Notes: generated by a model not told the origin, from the sequence alone. DNA of 64,000 nucleotides from Marixanthomonas spongiae (GCF_003095375.1 NZ_QEHR01000008.1:62001-126000); one strand, 5' to 3'. Counted from the stretch's first letter, positions 18,614 through 28,190 are shown. Program-made: numbers and translations.

Positions 18614-18799
18614 TTACCAGCTATCGATTTCTTTTTTGATGTCTTCTTTAGCCTTACCGGTCTTTTCTTGGATTTTACCCACCATTTCATCGTACTTACC
18701 TTCAGAAAATGCTTCCTCATCGTCCATTTCAACACCGTATTTTTGCTTGGCGTTTCCTTTAATCTGGTTCCACTTTCCTTTTATTTGATCTGTGTTCAT
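18614..18799 (-). CDS. CsbD-family stress protein
   Basis: 61 residues. It begins MNTDQIKGKWNQIKGNAKQKYG, the standard CsbD opening, and ends with an acidic/basic helix (GKIQEKTGKAKEDIKKEI). Small, soluble and often stress-induced; exact activity is unknown. Single-gene unit with its own terminator. Confidence 0.9.
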   Translation of the reverse strand: MNTDQIKGKWNQIKGNAKQKYGVEMDDEEAFSEGKYDEMVGKIQEKTGKAKEDIKKEIDSW

Positions 18800-18996
18800 A
18801 ATAATTTGTTTTTAAAGTTAATAGAATAAAGATAAGTTGAATGGCACAGGATTTTACATAAGAGATTTATAAAGTTTCTTGATATATCGTTATTTTATAG
18901 CTAAAATTTCTTAAAAAGTGTTATTTTACCAATAGACGTGAGATAGAAGACTGATGATTTGGTTTTTATATAATTACTTCAGAAAAAATAGAAAAC

Positions 18997-19521
18997 ATGA
19001 AAAAGATAGTACCACTTTGTATTTTACTTATATTACTGTATTCCTGTGCTGATATGAAACCACCTAAACCTGAAACCGAGATCCCTGAAATATCCACCTA
19101 TTACTTTATTCGCCACGCCGAAAAAGACCGGAGCGACCCCAACAACGAAGACCCAGACCTCAACGAAGACGGCATCGCCCGTGCCGCTTTATGGACCAAG
19201 GTGTTTCAGAATATAAAATTTGACGAAATTTATTCCACGGAATATAAACGCACGCAACAGACGGTCTCGGCCATTTCGTTACAGAGCGATGTGAAATTGA
19301 CGCCCTATTCAGCCGATAACCTGTACAGCGAAGATTTTAAAATGCGCACCCAAGGTAAAACGGTCTTGGTGGTTGGCCACAGCGATACCACGCCACAGTT
19401 TGTCAATAAAATAATTGGTGAAGACCGGTATCCCGACATAGACGACGCCGATAACGGCAGCCTATACATTGTTACTGTGGTAGGCGACAAAACAAAAGTA
19501 CAACTGCTTACCATTGATTAA
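18997..19521 (+). CDS. Histidine phosphatase (phosphoglycerate-mutase-like) lipoprotein
   Basis: 174 residues with lipobox LYSC (Cys17). The phosphatase core shows FIRHAEKD (Arg39-His40, the phospho-accepting His), STEYKRTQQT (the second Arg) and VVGHSDTT (His128). The RHAEK form rather than RHGE is common in exported Bacteroidota members. Substrate unknown; probably periplasmic. Its end overlaps the convergent gene by 14 bases. Confidence 0.82.
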   Translation: MKKIVPLCILLILLYSCADMKPPKPETEIPEISTYYFIRHAEKDRSDPNNEDPDLNEDGIARAALWTKVFQNIKFDEIYSTEYKRTQQTVSAISLQSDVKLTPYSADNLYSEDFKMRTQGKTVLVVGHSDTTPQFVNKIIGEDRYPDIDDADNGSLYIVTVVGDKTKVQLLTID

Positions 19522-20290
19522 GCAGTTTCACTTCTATGTTTTCATTTTCAATCTTGGAAAGCAGCGGTAATTTATTTTCCTCAAAAAGATCATCAAGTTG
19601 AGAAAGTGGCGTACTTAAATCATCGGTTTTATAATTATTGTAATCTACAAAGCGAATGCCTTCCACCCGTCTGGGGTTGTACGCTTCCCTAAAACGGATG
19701 CCACCACCATTGGTTTCATAACTGTACGCTAAGTAATCTACCGTAAAATCATCTTGGTGCACCCAGTACATAAACTCATCGTCATGATCGGTGCCACCGC
19801 CTTCTTTTTTAAAGGTTACTTTTATTTCGTAATACGGTTCGCCTTTAACCGTATCGGTGCCGATTAATTTTTTTTGAACAGCAGGGGCATTCAATCCATA
19901 CGGCAATTGCGCAAAATAATGCACTGAGTTTACGCTATTGCCCAATTTTAAAGCCGTGGTATCTGCCAACTCCAATTTAATGTCATTTACCCAGCGCGTA
20001 AAGCCAAAATTGGACAATTGGTCGCGGGTTACGTCCACAGAGTCCTTGGTGATGCGCTCTAACTCGTATTCACCATCAAAACGCTTGCTCTTATAGGCTT
20101 TGTCCCGAAAGGTGAACGCTATTTCAGCACGGTCACAATTGCCGTTGCAGGCCTTGTCGATGGCCTTGTCTATAATGGCTTGGGCCGTTATACTTTCTTC
20201 GGAGGCAGTATCTCCATTTGTTTTATCTTTGGAATCTTTACACGCCACTGTCAAAAGAAGCAATAAAAGGAAGGCTACATTTTTCATCAC
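19508..20290 (-). CDS. DUF6503-like lipoprotein
   Basis: 260 residues, lipobox TVAC (Cys17). The mature part contains AIDKACNGNCDRAEIAFTFRDKAYKSKR and a mid-region of Trp/Tyr-rich strands (MYWVHQDDFTVDYLAYSYETNGGG), resembling the DUF6503/LolA-like periplasmic family of flavobacteria. Cys pair in ACNGNC may form a disulphide. No reaction can be assigned. Convergent overlap with the phosphatase gene. Confidence 0.65.
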   Translation of the reverse strand: MMKNVAFLLLLLLTVACKDSKDKTNGDTASEESITAQAIIDKAIDKACNGNCDRAEIAFTFRDKAYKSKRFDGEYELERITKDSVDVTRDQLSNFGFTRWVNDIKLELADTTALKLGNSVNSVHYFAQLPYGLNAPAVQKKLIGTDTVKGEPYYEIKVTFKKEGGGTDHDDEFMYWVHQDDFTVDYLAYSYETNGGGIRFREAYNPRRVEGIRFVDYNNYKTDDLSTPLSQLDDLFEENKLPLLSKIENENIEVKLLNQW

Positions 20291-20365
20291 GGTGTTTTAT
20301 ACCAAAAGTAAGCAATAGCTCGCAAAACTTATGATAGTTTTAAAAGGATAGTATGTTAAACTTGT

Positions 20366-20373
20366 TATTTTTG
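20366..20373 (+). promoter_or_regulatory. Possible -7 element immediately before smpB
   Basis: TATTTTTG ends seven bases before the ATG at 20380, so the transcript would be leaderless or nearly so. There is no convincing TTG at the -33 spacing, so confidence is limited. It rules against the ATG at 20353. Confidence 0.4.
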
Positions 20374-20379
20374 TGGTCT

Positions 20380-20844
20380 ATGGCACTTCAGAAAAACGTA
20401 AATATAAAAAACCGCAAGGCGAGGTTCGAATATGAAATCTTAGATACCTACATCGCCGGTATTGTCTTGGCAGGAACCGAAATCAAGGCAATACGTGAAG
20501 GGAAAGCCTCCATTGCCGAAAGTTTTTGCGAGTTTCAGGACAACGAACTGTACGTGATCAATATGACGGTGATGGAATACTCGCATGCCACCAGTTTTAA
20601 CCACAACCCCAAGAGCGAGCGCAAACTGCTCTTAAACCGGAGCGAACTTAAAAAACTGGAAAAAGAAGTAAAAAACACAGGTTTGACCATCATTCCGTTA
20701 AAATTGTTCACCAACGACCGCGGCCTGGCCAAACTGCATATAGCCCTATGTAAAGGTAAAAAGCAATACGACAAGCGCGAAGCCATTAAAAAACGGGAAA
20801 GCAAACGTAATTTAAGCCGTATTAAGAAGGCGTTTAATAATTAG
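20380..20844 (+). CDS. smpB: SsrA-binding protein SmpB
   Basis: 154 residues from MALQKNVNIK. Partner of tmRNA in trans-translation, rescuing stalled ribosomes. Motifs: KNRKARFEYEILDTYIAGI, GTEIKAIREGKASI and the basic C-terminal tail KKQYDKREAIKKRESKRNL that enters the empty mRNA channel. The earlier ATG at 20353 is rejected because a -7 element lies between. Confidence 0.96.
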   Translation: MALQKNVNIKNRKARFEYEILDTYIAGIVLAGTEIKAIREGKASIAESFCEFQDNELYVINMTVMEYSHATSFNHNPKSERKLLLNRSELKKLEKEVKNTGLTIIPLKLFTNDRGLAKLHIALCKGKKQYDKREAIKKRESKRNLSRIKKAFNN

Positions 20845-20850
20845 ATGCTG

Positions 20851-20890
20851 GATGATGGATGATGGATGATGGATGATGGATGATGGATGA
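20851..20890. repeat. Tandem 7-bp repeat (GATGATG)
   Basis: Five exact copies of GATGATG plus five more bases, directly after the smpB stop. Simple-sequence array with no coding role; a spot where copy number could vary between strains. Confidence 0.85.
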
Positions 20891-21003
20891 CATTAATTTT
20901 GAAAACTGAATCGCTTTAATAATGGATTCTAATTTAAACTTAAAAATTGGTGCATTGCAGTAACAATCCAATTTCTTCCTCGTCTTTTAAGAAAACACGA
21001 TCT

Positions 21004-23481
21004 ATGACCAGATTTGTACTCGCCTTTGCCCTACTTTCAACCATCATATCGCAAGCTCAAATCGTTGGGAAAGTAACCGATACCAACAACAATCCGCTTC
21101 CTTTTGTAAACATATACCTCAAAGATTCCTACAAAGGTACGACTACCAACGATACCGGAAATTTTCGTTTGGATGTTTCCGAAGCCAATACATACGAAAT
21201 CATTTTTCAGTTCTTGGGCTACAAAACAGTGACCAAAAACATTGACGCTACCTCTTTTCCGTACGTTTTAAATGTTACCATGGATGAAGAATCTGTCAGT
21301 CTTGACGAAGTGGTGGTTTCCAATACCGAAGATCCTGCCTACCGGATTATCCGCGAAACCATTGCCAAACGGAAAGAGAACCTTAAAAAACACTCCGCTT
21401 TTACGGCCGATTTCTATTCCCGGGGCATTTGGCGCGTAGAAGATTTACCCGAAAAAGTTCTGGGCCAAGAAATAGGCGATTTTGACGGCGCACTCGATTC
21501 TACCCGAACGGGGATCATTTACCTTTCGGAAACCATTAGCGAGATTGCCTATCGACAACCGGATGATTTTAAGGAAAAAATAATTGCCAGTAAAGTGAGT
21601 GGTAATGACAATGGCTTCAGTTTTAACAGTGCGCAGGACGCTAATTTTTCGTTTTATGAAAACACTGTGAACCTCAACGCTTCTATCGTGTCACCCATTG
21701 CCGACAATGCGTTAAATTACTACACCTATAAACTTGACGGCGTTTTTTACGAAGGCAACAAGCTCATCAACAAGATAAAAGTAACGCCAAAACGTCCAAA
21801 AGACCGCGTGTGGGACGGGTTTATCTATATTGTGGAAGACGATTGGCAATTGTACGGCGTGGAACTCAACACTACGGGTTCGGCCATTCAAGTGCCTATG
21901 GTCAACAAACTGCTGTTTAAACAGAATTTTAAATTTGACACTAAAACCGACAGTTGGGTAAAACGCTCTCAAACCATCGATTTTAGCTTTAAATTCTTAG
22001 GGTTTCAAGGCGATGGACAGTTTATTGCCGTGTATAGCAACTATGATTTTCAGCCGCAATTTTCTGAAAAATCGTTCACCAATGAAGTTTTGTTGTTTAC
22101 TGAAAACGCCAATAAAAAAGACAGCCTGTTTTGGAAAGGCACACGACCTGTTCCGTTGACCGATGAAGAGTTGCGTGACTATGTAAGAAAAGACAGCATA
22201 CAAGAACTTCGGAAATCGAAAACGTATTTAGACTCTGTGGATTCGGTCTCCAACAAAGTGAAACCATTGGATATTGTTACCAGCTATTCCTATAAAAACA
22301 GCTATGATAAATGGAGTGTAAGCTATGACGGTATTTTCCCTGGCATTAATTTCAATACGGTTCAAGGTTGGAATGCCAGTGCCGGGCTTCGGTATTTTAA
22401 ATGGTATGATGAAAACCAAACCGAATGGCTTTCCATCTACGGCGATGCCAACTATGGAATTTCAGAAGATAGGCTACGTTTTACGGGCGGAATCACCAAA
22501 AACTTTAACCGCACCAACAGATTGCGTTTATCGCTTTTAGGCGGAAGTAAAGTACAACAATTTAATGCCGAAGCACCTATTTCGCCTATTGTAAACACCG
22601 TTTCCAGTCTTTTCTTTGAACGGAATTATATGAAGCTGTACGGATTAAATTACGCCAAAGCTGCCTACAGTCAAGAACTGTTCAATGGACTACGGATTTT
22701 TACCAATTTCGGCTACGAACAACGGAAACCGCTGTTTAACACTACCGATTATGTAACGATACCCAACGAGGATGTTTCTTACACTTCGAATAATCCCCTT
22801 AACCCCTCAGATTTTAACAATGCTGCTATTGACGAGCACCATATTTTTAAAACGGGCGTTCGGGCCGATATAACCTTTGGTCAAAAGTATATGACGTACC
22901 CTGATGGAAAATACAATTTAGGAAATACTAAATATCCCGCCTTGTCCGTGACTTTTGAAAATGGTTTGGGGGCATCAAATGACGATTATAATTACAGCCA
23001 GTTGCGTGCTAGTTTATCACAAAACATCAATACCGGCACCAAAGGCGAATTTGCCTATAATTTAAAAGCCGGGACGTTTTTTAATGCCGAAAACATCAGT
23101 TTTGTAGATTATCAGCATTTTAACGGTAACCAGACACGTCTCGGGACTTCTTCAAAGTACACCAATGTATTTAACCTATTGCCCTATTACCAATTGAGTA
23201 CCAACAAAAGCTATTTTGAAGGACATTTGGAACACGATTTTAAAGGTTGGATCCTCGGAAAAATACCCGGCATTAATCAGTTGAACTTTAATTTGGTGGC
23301 TGGAGCGCATTTACTGAGTATTGACAACAACAAACCGTACAGCGAGTTTTCAGTAGGGATCGATAACCTCGGTTTTGGCAACTTTAGGTTTTTACGGTTG
23401 GATTACGTTCGGTCGTATTATAATGGCCGCAGTGATGGCGCCTTTATCTTTGGGCTGAAGTTTTTAGGCTTTATAGATTAA
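21004..23481 (+). CDS. DUF5686 outer-membrane protein with carboxypeptidase-regulatory-like domain
   Basis: 826 residues from MTRFVLAFALL, which starts a signal peptide ending SQAQ; the longer frame adds a non-signal head. Residues about 20-105 form a CarboxypepD_reg-like beta-sandwich (VGKVTDTNNNPLPFVNIYLK), as at the start of TonB receptors, but no plug domain follows. The rest matches DUF5686, ending in a beta-barrel-like region with a terminal aromatic strand (AFIFGLKFLGFID). Probably an outer-membrane protein. Convergent overlap of four bases with pcm. Confidence 0.85.
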   Translation: MTRFVLAFALLSTIISQAQIVGKVTDTNNNPLPFVNIYLKDSYKGTTTNDTGNFRLDVSEANTYEIIFQFLGYKTVTKNIDATSFPYVLNVTMDEESVSLDEVVVSNTEDPAYRIIRETIAKRKENLKKHSAFTADFYSRGIWRVEDLPEKVLGQEIGDFDGALDSTRTGIIYLSETISEIAYRQPDDFKEKIIASKVSGNDNGFSFNSAQDANFSFYENTVNLNASIVSPIADNALNYYTYKLDGVFYEGNKLINKIKVTPKRPKDRVWDGFIYIVEDDWQLYGVELNTTGSAIQVPMVNKLLFKQNFKFDTKTDSWVKRSQTIDFSFKFLGFQGDGQFIAVYSNYDFQPQFSEKSFTNEVLLFTENANKKDSLFWKGTRPVPLTDEELRDYVRKDSIQELRKSKTYLDSVDSVSNKVKPLDIVTSYSYKNSYDKWSVSYDGIFPGINFNTVQGWNASAGLRYFKWYDENQTEWLSIYGDANYGISEDRLRFTGGITKNFNRTNRLRLSLLGGSKVQQFNAEAPISPIVNTVSSLFFERNYMKLYGLNYAKAAYSQELFNGLRIFTNFGYEQRKPLFNTTDYVTIPNEDVSYTSNNPLNPSDFNNAAIDEHHIFKTGVRADITFGQKYMTYPDGKYNLGNTKYPALSVTFENGLGASNDDYNYSQLRASLSQNINTGTKGEFAYNLKAGTFFNAENISFVDYQHFNGNQTRLGTSSKYTNVFNLLPYYQLSTNKSYFEGHLEHDFKGWILGKIPGINQLNFNLVAGAHLLSIDNNKPYSEFSVGIDNLGFGNFRFLRLDYVRSYYNGRSDGAFIFGLKFLGFID

Positions 23482-24119
23482 TTTTTATCCTCCAACAACG
23501 GTACAAACCGAAACGCACCGTGTTCTTCTTTCTCAAACTCTTTTTCCGATGTACGGGTGAAAACGGTCATAATCTGGTTTTCTTCCCCTACCGGAATCAC
23601 TAATTTACCGCCTATTTTCAATTGTGCCATTAACGGTTTGGGCACATAGGGTGCGCCTGCGGTGACGACAATACCATCGTAGGGGGCTTCTTCTGGCAAG
23701 CCTTTGTATCCATCGCCAAATATCAATCGTTTGGGCCGGTAGCCCAGCTTTGGTAAAAAGCGCTTTGTTTTTTTAAAGAGTTCGTTTTGGCGTTCTATGG
23801 AAAACACCGTGATCCCCATTTCCAATAAAACAGCCGTCTGGTACCCACTACCAGTCCCTATTTCCAATACTTTATCGCCTTTTGAAACCTCCAAAAGCTC
23901 AGTTTGTCTAGCTACCGTATAGGGTTGTGAGATGGTTTGGTCTGCAGCGATGGGAAATGCTTTATCCACATAGGCATGTTCAATAAAGCCTGAATCCATA
24001 AACAAATGCCGAGGGATGGCATTGATGGCTTCCAATACGGCTTTATTTTCTATTCCTTTGGCTTTTAAGGTTTCCACCAACTGTTTTCGCTTGCCTTTAT
24101 GGGTATAAGTATCTTTCAC
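23478..24119 (-). CDS. pcm: Protein-L-isoaspartate O-methyltransferase
   Basis: 213 residues. Uses S-adenosylmethionine to methylate isoaspartyl residues of aged proteins and so start their repair. Motif I VLEIGTGSGYQTAVL, the family loop ADQTISQPYTVARQTELL, and the late strand GIVVTAGAPYVP are all present. Monocistronic and convergent with the DUF5686 gene. Confidence 0.95.
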   Translation of the reverse strand: MKDTYTHKGKRKQLVETLKAKGIENKAVLEAINAIPRHLFMDSGFIEHAYVDKAFPIAADQTISQPYTVARQTELLEVSKGDKVLEIGTGSGYQTAVLLEMGITVFSIERQNELFKKTKRFLPKLGYRPKRLIFGDGYKGLPEEAPYDGIVVTAGAPYVPKPLMAQLKIGGKLVIPVGEENQIMTVFTRTSEKEFEKEEHGAFRFVPLLEDKN

Positions 24120-24555
24120 TGTACATTGGGTTTATCATTACAAATTAAAGAACTTTTTACACTTTAAAGAACAATCCCGGCCTTATCTTTTATGAAAGTT
24201 ATGCTCTTGAAATTTTAAAGCATCGGTGATTGGACACTTTTATTGAGCATCTGGAATCAGTGTCTTCGATACTAATTTGTGATCCCTAAGGGGCTCCCAA
24301 ATTCACTCAGACACCAAAACATGATAGTGTTTTTTATTGTTACAGCCTAGAGCCGGGGTTTCGGTACAAATCTGTAATCCTTGCCAGGCTTACAAATTCA
24401 CTCAACCGCCTTTACTTTTTTTATACAGATGAGATGCGTTTTGGGTGATCGGTAAGGACAAACAAAATTGTATCGAGACGCAACACCTAGCATCCAGCAT
24501 CCAACTATTTCTATAAATTCAACTATCTTTAGCCTTTCAAAAAAACACCTAATTC
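24120..24555. other. Intergenic region with repeats only
   Basis: 436 bases with no gene. Two head-to-tail REP-like copies fill 24265-24410 (listed separately) and a partial inverted end (TTGTATCGAGAC) is at 24468. A low-complexity tag CTAGCATCCAGCATCC is at 24489. Confidence 0.5.
24265..24410 (+). repeat. REP-like intergenic repeat, two direct copies
   Basis: Copy one runs from TTCGATACT (24265) to CACTCAGACACC (24315); copy two from TTCGGTACA (24360) to CACTCAACCGCC (24410). Both share AAATTCACTCA and a GTGATCC/GTAATCC core, and match the inverted copy at 43692-43743 closely. Confidence 0.7.
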
Positions 24556-27045
24556 ATGACAACCCGTTTTACACTCCTCTTTTTATTTATTTCAGCTATA
24601 TCGTTGGCGCAGCTTCAATCGCCTTCTGAATTTTTAGGTTATCCGCTTGGCACTCAGTTTACCAGAAATGCCGATGTGGTCGATTATTTTGAGCACGTGG
24701 CCAAAAACAGCAGTATGGTGACCTATCAGCCGTACGGAAAAACCTACGAACGCCGAACCCTTAGCTACGCCGTTATTTCTTCAGAAGAAAACATCAAGAA
24801 CTTAGAAACCATCCGTTTGAACAACCTGAAGAGCATCGGGCTTCAGCCCGGTACTGCAAGTCCTGAAACCGCTATCGTTTGGCTAAGCTATAACGTACAC
24901 GGCAATGAAGCTTCCAGTACCGAAGCGGCCATGAACACCCTCTATACGTTAATTACCGAAAAACAATCTTGGTTACAGAACACGGTTGTTATTATGGATC
25001 CTTCGGTAAACCCCGATGGGCGCGACCGATATGTAAACTGGTACAATCAAGTAAAGGCAACGCCCTATAACCCTGCGCAAGACGCAACCGAACACCACGA
25101 GCCTTGGCCAGGCGGGCGCCCCAACCATTACCTGTTCGATTTAAACCGCGATTGGGCGTGGGCGTCGCAAGTGGAAACACGGCAGCGTTTAAAGGTTTAT
25201 AATCAATGGATGCCGCACGTTCACGTAGATTTTCACGAACAAGGCATTAACGAACCTTATTACTTTGCCCCTGCTGCCGAGCCGTTTCACGAGATTATCA
25301 CGCCTTTCCAGCGGGAGTTTCAGACCAAAATAGGAAAAAACAATGCCCGGTATTTTGACGAGGAAGGCTGGTTGTTCTTTACGCGCGAACGTTTCGATTT
25401 GCTGTACCCCAGCTATGGCGACACCTACCCTATTTATATGGGCGCCATTGGGATGACGTATGAACAAGCGGGCCACGGACGGGCAGGCTTGGGCATCAAC
25501 ACCGATGAAGGGTTTGAGCTCACTTTAAAAGACCGCCTAACCCATCATACCACGACGGGGCTTTCCACCATAGAAGTGGCTGCGAACAATGCGGCGGCCT
25601 TAACTTCGGAATTTAAACAGTTCTTTACCCCTTCCAATTCAAAATACAAAAGCTACGTGCTTACCGGAAACGCCGATAACATTCATGCGCTGACCGAATT
25701 ATTAGACACGCACGACATTACCTATGGTTTTAAAAATAACGGCTCGGTGAGCGGCTACCACTATGCCAATGGCGAGCAAGGAACAATAAAAGCTGACCCC
25801 GCCTTGGTGGTGAGTACCAATCAGCCAAAAGGGAGGATGGTAGAGGTGTTGTTTGAGCCCAAAACAAAACTTTCCACGCCGGTAACCTATGATATTACTG
25901 CGTGGAGCCTTCCATATGCGTATGGGTTGGATGCCGTGGCGAGCACCTCTTTGGTTTCGGCAACTGCCAATCTGCCTGCTACTTTTAAAAGTAATGCCCC
26001 AGCTTTAAATGCAGCCGGTTATATTGCCAAGTGGGACAGTATGGACGATGCTGCTTTTCTGGCCGATTTGTTGAAACACGACATCCGCGTGCGTTTTTCA
26101 GAAAAGAAATTGCGCTTTAACGGCAATACCTTTGACCGCGGAAGTTTAATCATTACCCGAAGCGACAATAAAAGCAACAAAGAATTTGATACTACCGTAA
26201 CCCAACTTGCCAACAAACACAAACGGAACCTGTACGCCTCGAACACCAGTTTTGCCGATACGATGACCGATTTTGGTTCGCCAGACGTTAAACTGATTAA
26301 CAAGCAGCGCATTGCCGTGCTTCAGGGAGAGGGCACCTCGTCGTTGAGCTATGGGGCTATATGGCACTTTTTTGAGCAGCAATTACACTATCCTGTTACG
26401 GCTATCAATACCGATGATATTGGAACTATTAACTTAACCAATTACGATGTCCTGGTGATGCCCGACGGTTGGTACGGGCATATATTGAACGACGATACCT
26501 TTACCAAGTTAGAAGACTGGGTGCGCAAGGGCGGGAAAGTGATCGCCATAGGCCAAGCCGTGAGCCAGTTTGAAGGCAAGGACGGTTTTGCGCTACAACA
26601 CACTAAAAACGATGCAGCAGAAGAAAACGGCGCGGCCACCCCAAACGATAACCTCACACCCTATGACCAGCGCGAACAGGAAAACACCAAGAACATGATT
26701 ACCGGAAGTATTTTTAAGGTCACGATGGATCCCTCCCACCCGATGGCTTTTGGGTATGGCGATACTTATTTTAGTTTAAAATTGGGCAGCAGTGCTTACG
26801 GTTTTTTAGATTCGGGCTATAACGTAGGCTACATAAAAGGCGAAGCAACAAATGTTTCGGGCTTTGCAGGGGCCGATGCCAAAAAAGGGTTGGCCAATTC
26901 GTTGGTATTTGGGGAAGACCGTGTGGGCAACGGAAGTGTGGTGTATTTGGTGGACGATGTGCTGTTCCGGTCGTTTTGGCAGAATGGGAAGTTGTTGTTT
27001 GTAAACAGCCTGTTTTTTGTAAACAACAATGCATTTACGCTCTAA
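24556..27045 (+). CDS. Exported M14-family zinc carboxypeptidase
   Basis: 829 residues with an SpI signal (ISLAQ). The peptidase domain spans about 30-330: zinc site HGNE (His115, Glu118), Asn-Arg substrate site FDLNRDWAW, third zinc ligand in VDFHEQ (His227) and catalytic Glu303 in TYEQAG. All key residues are present, so it should be active. The remaining 500 residues look like a non-catalytic region ending in a class-I-glutamine-amidotransferase-like fold (YDVLVMPDGWYGHIL). Likely periplasmic or secreted peptide degradation. Confidence 0.88.
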   Translation: MTTRFTLLFLFISAISLAQLQSPSEFLGYPLGTQFTRNADVVDYFEHVAKNSSMVTYQPYGKTYERRTLSYAVISSEENIKNLETIRLNNLKSIGLQPGTASPETAIVWLSYNVHGNEASSTEAAMNTLYTLITEKQSWLQNTVVIMDPSVNPDGRDRYVNWYNQVKATPYNPAQDATEHHEPWPGGRPNHYLFDLNRDWAWASQVETRQRLKVYNQWMPHVHVDFHEQGINEPYYFAPAAEPFHEIITPFQREFQTKIGKNNARYFDEEGWLFFTRERFDLLYPSYGDTYPIYMGAIGMTYEQAGHGRAGLGINTDEGFELTLKDRLTHHTTTGLSTIEVAANNAAALTSEFKQFFTPSNSKYKSYVLTGNADNIHALTELLDTHDITYGFKNNGSVSGYHYANGEQGTIKADPALVVSTNQPKGRMVEVLFEPKTKLSTPVTYDITAWSLPYAYGLDAVASTSLVSATANLPATFKSNAPALNAAGYIAKWDSMDDAAFLADLLKHDIRVRFSEKKLRFNGNTFDRGSLIITRSDNKSNKEFDTTVTQLANKHKRNLYASNTSFADTMTDFGSPDVKLINKQRIAVLQGEGTSSLSYGAIWHFFEQQLHYPVTAINTDDIGTINLTNYDVLVMPDGWYGHILNDDTFTKLEDWVRKGGKVIAIGQAVSQFEGKDGFALQHTKNDAAEENGAATPNDNLTPYDQREQENTKNMITGSIFKVTMDPSHPMAFGYGDTYFSLKLGSSAYGFLDSGYNVGYIKGEATNVSGFAGADAKKGLANSLVFGEDRVGNGSVVYLVDDVLFRSFWQNGKLLFVNSLFFVNNNAFTL

Positions 27046-27081
27046 ACCAACCGCTTAAAGCACGCTTTACGCTAAGCATTA

Positions 27082-27115
27082 GCCTGCAGACCACACGTTT
27101 TGCAGGCTTTTCTTT
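27082..27115 (+). terminator. Terminator of the M14 peptidase gene
   Basis: GCCTGCA (27082-27088) pairs with TGCAGGC (27101-27107), followed by TTTTCTTTT. It lies 36 bases after the stop codon. Confidence 0.8.
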
Positions 27116-27322
27116 TGGTATGGTTGCGATTTGCTACGGACTTTGTTCGGGAAAGCGTGCATTTTTGGAAAATAGCCCCTACCCGTTCCCGAAGGATCCC
27201 CGAAGGAAACCCGAACAAAACCCCTGAAATTTAGAGTATTCTTTCCAAACATTGTCAATTGAATGCAAACGGATGCAACGGTCGTCATATACCGTTATAC
27301 CTCTGCAACAGCTTGCAGGCTC

Positions 27323-27372
27323 GGTCAATGGCCGTCAATGGTCGTCAAAGGCCGTCATTTGCTGTCAATAAG
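27323..27372. repeat. Degenerate 10-bp tandem repeat
   Basis: Five copies with the consensus CGTCAATGGC at an exact 10-base period, drifting at the right end (CGTCATTTGC, TGTCAATAAG). No spacers, so not CRISPR. One helical turn per unit would place each copy on the same DNA face. Confidence 0.7.
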
Positions 27373-27526
27373 TTGCAATTTATTGGAGGTTTTGATGACG
27401 TGTTGTAGCTTTGGGAATGCGGTATGGTTAGGTTTTGGACGCCTTTGATGGCACCCGGCTTTCGCGGATTGAAACGAAACCCTGCTTAATCCATGTAAGA
27501 GTTTGCCACTGCCGTACCCGAACCAT

Positions 27527-27592
27527 AACCGAATCAAACCCGAATCAAACCCGAATCAAACCCGAATTAAACCCGAAGTAAACCCGAAGTAT
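27527..27592. repeat. 11-bp tandem repeat
   Basis: Six copies of ACCCGAATCAA or close variants, drifting to ACCCGAAGTAA. Related CCCGAA pieces also occur near 27185-27215. No open frame of interest runs through it. Confidence 0.75.
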
Positions 27593-27728
27593 CTCTAGAT
27601 GCACCCAAAATGGTTTTTAGGAGGTTTAAAAGATTAATTTATTGGATGGATAGTTGGGTGTCGAGGCATAAAACACCACTACTAACGGGGAAAAACAGCA
27701 CTAAAAGCCAAGACCAAACAAACAGCAT

Positions 27729-27758
27729 TTTGAGGTTTGGGTTTTTTGAGTATATTTG
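27729..27758 (+). promoter_or_regulatory. Bacteroidota-type promoter without a gene
   Basis: TTTG (27729-27732), an 18-nt spacer and TATATTTG (27751-27758). Predicted transcription from about 27765 runs into sequence with no credible ORF but with strong hairpins, ending at a terminator-like stem at 28168-28187. Confidence 0.5.
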
Positions 27759-27764
27759 AAAGAT

Positions 27765-28190
27765 ACTTCCCTTTAATTAAATAAAATAAGAATAGGTTAA
27801 AAGCATAAAAGCTGCTCTTAGCATGCCAAATAAGGAAGATAAATGTAATATAACTGCTTATATAAACACGTTGAATTTAATTTGAACAGTTTTTGCTTTT
27901 TATCGCAATGGATTTGTTGGGAAAGGGATGGGCGGTGTTCCAGGGAAGGTTGAAAACCTTTCGCCCAAGTCTTTCGATTGCATCGTTGAAAACTGGTTTT
28001 CAGAACGTTGTAACGTACAAAGACTTGGCCAAGGTAGTGAAATAAAACGACAAAGTCAAGTGGTTTTATTGCCCTGCCCCTGAAACACCGAAAGGCACCG
28101 CACCAACAAAAACCCAAGAAAACGATCGCATAGCTCCGGCTATGCAACAGGTTCTCGGCATCCATTGAAATGCCCCAAAAGGCATTTTTA
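27765..28190 (+). ncRNA. Candidate structured non-coding RNA
   Basis: The span from the promoter at 27729-27758 to the stem at 28168-28187 has no supported ORF. It holds AAGGTT/AACCTT around GAA near 27950; a 10-bp perfect stem CCAAGTCTTT (27965-27974) with AAAGACTTGG (28019-28028); and, within its loop, CGTT-GAAAAC-TG-GTTTTC-AG-AACG. The local G+C is higher than in the neighbouring A+T-rich cassettes. I do not recognise an Rfam class: it lacks RNase P, tmRNA and SRP hallmarks. Existence as a transcript is inference. Confidence 0.3.
28168..28187 (+). terminator. Terminator-like stem after the candidate RNA
   Basis: AAATGCC (28168-28174) pairs with GGCATTT (28181-28187); the T-run is short (five T including the stem end). 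Confidence 0.45.

Noticed and set aside
18421-18735. 104-codon minus-strand ORF over the CsbD gene
   Set aside because: It is an out-of-frame overlap of the clear CsbD coding sequence and runs through its terminator.
24992-25180. Arg-rich ORFs opposite the M14 peptidase
   Set aside because: Antisense shadows of a gene with all catalytic residues; composition is that of reversed codons.
27323-27592. Possible CRISPR array
   Set aside because: The repeats are contiguous 10- and 11-base units with no unique spacers, and no cas gene is in the window.
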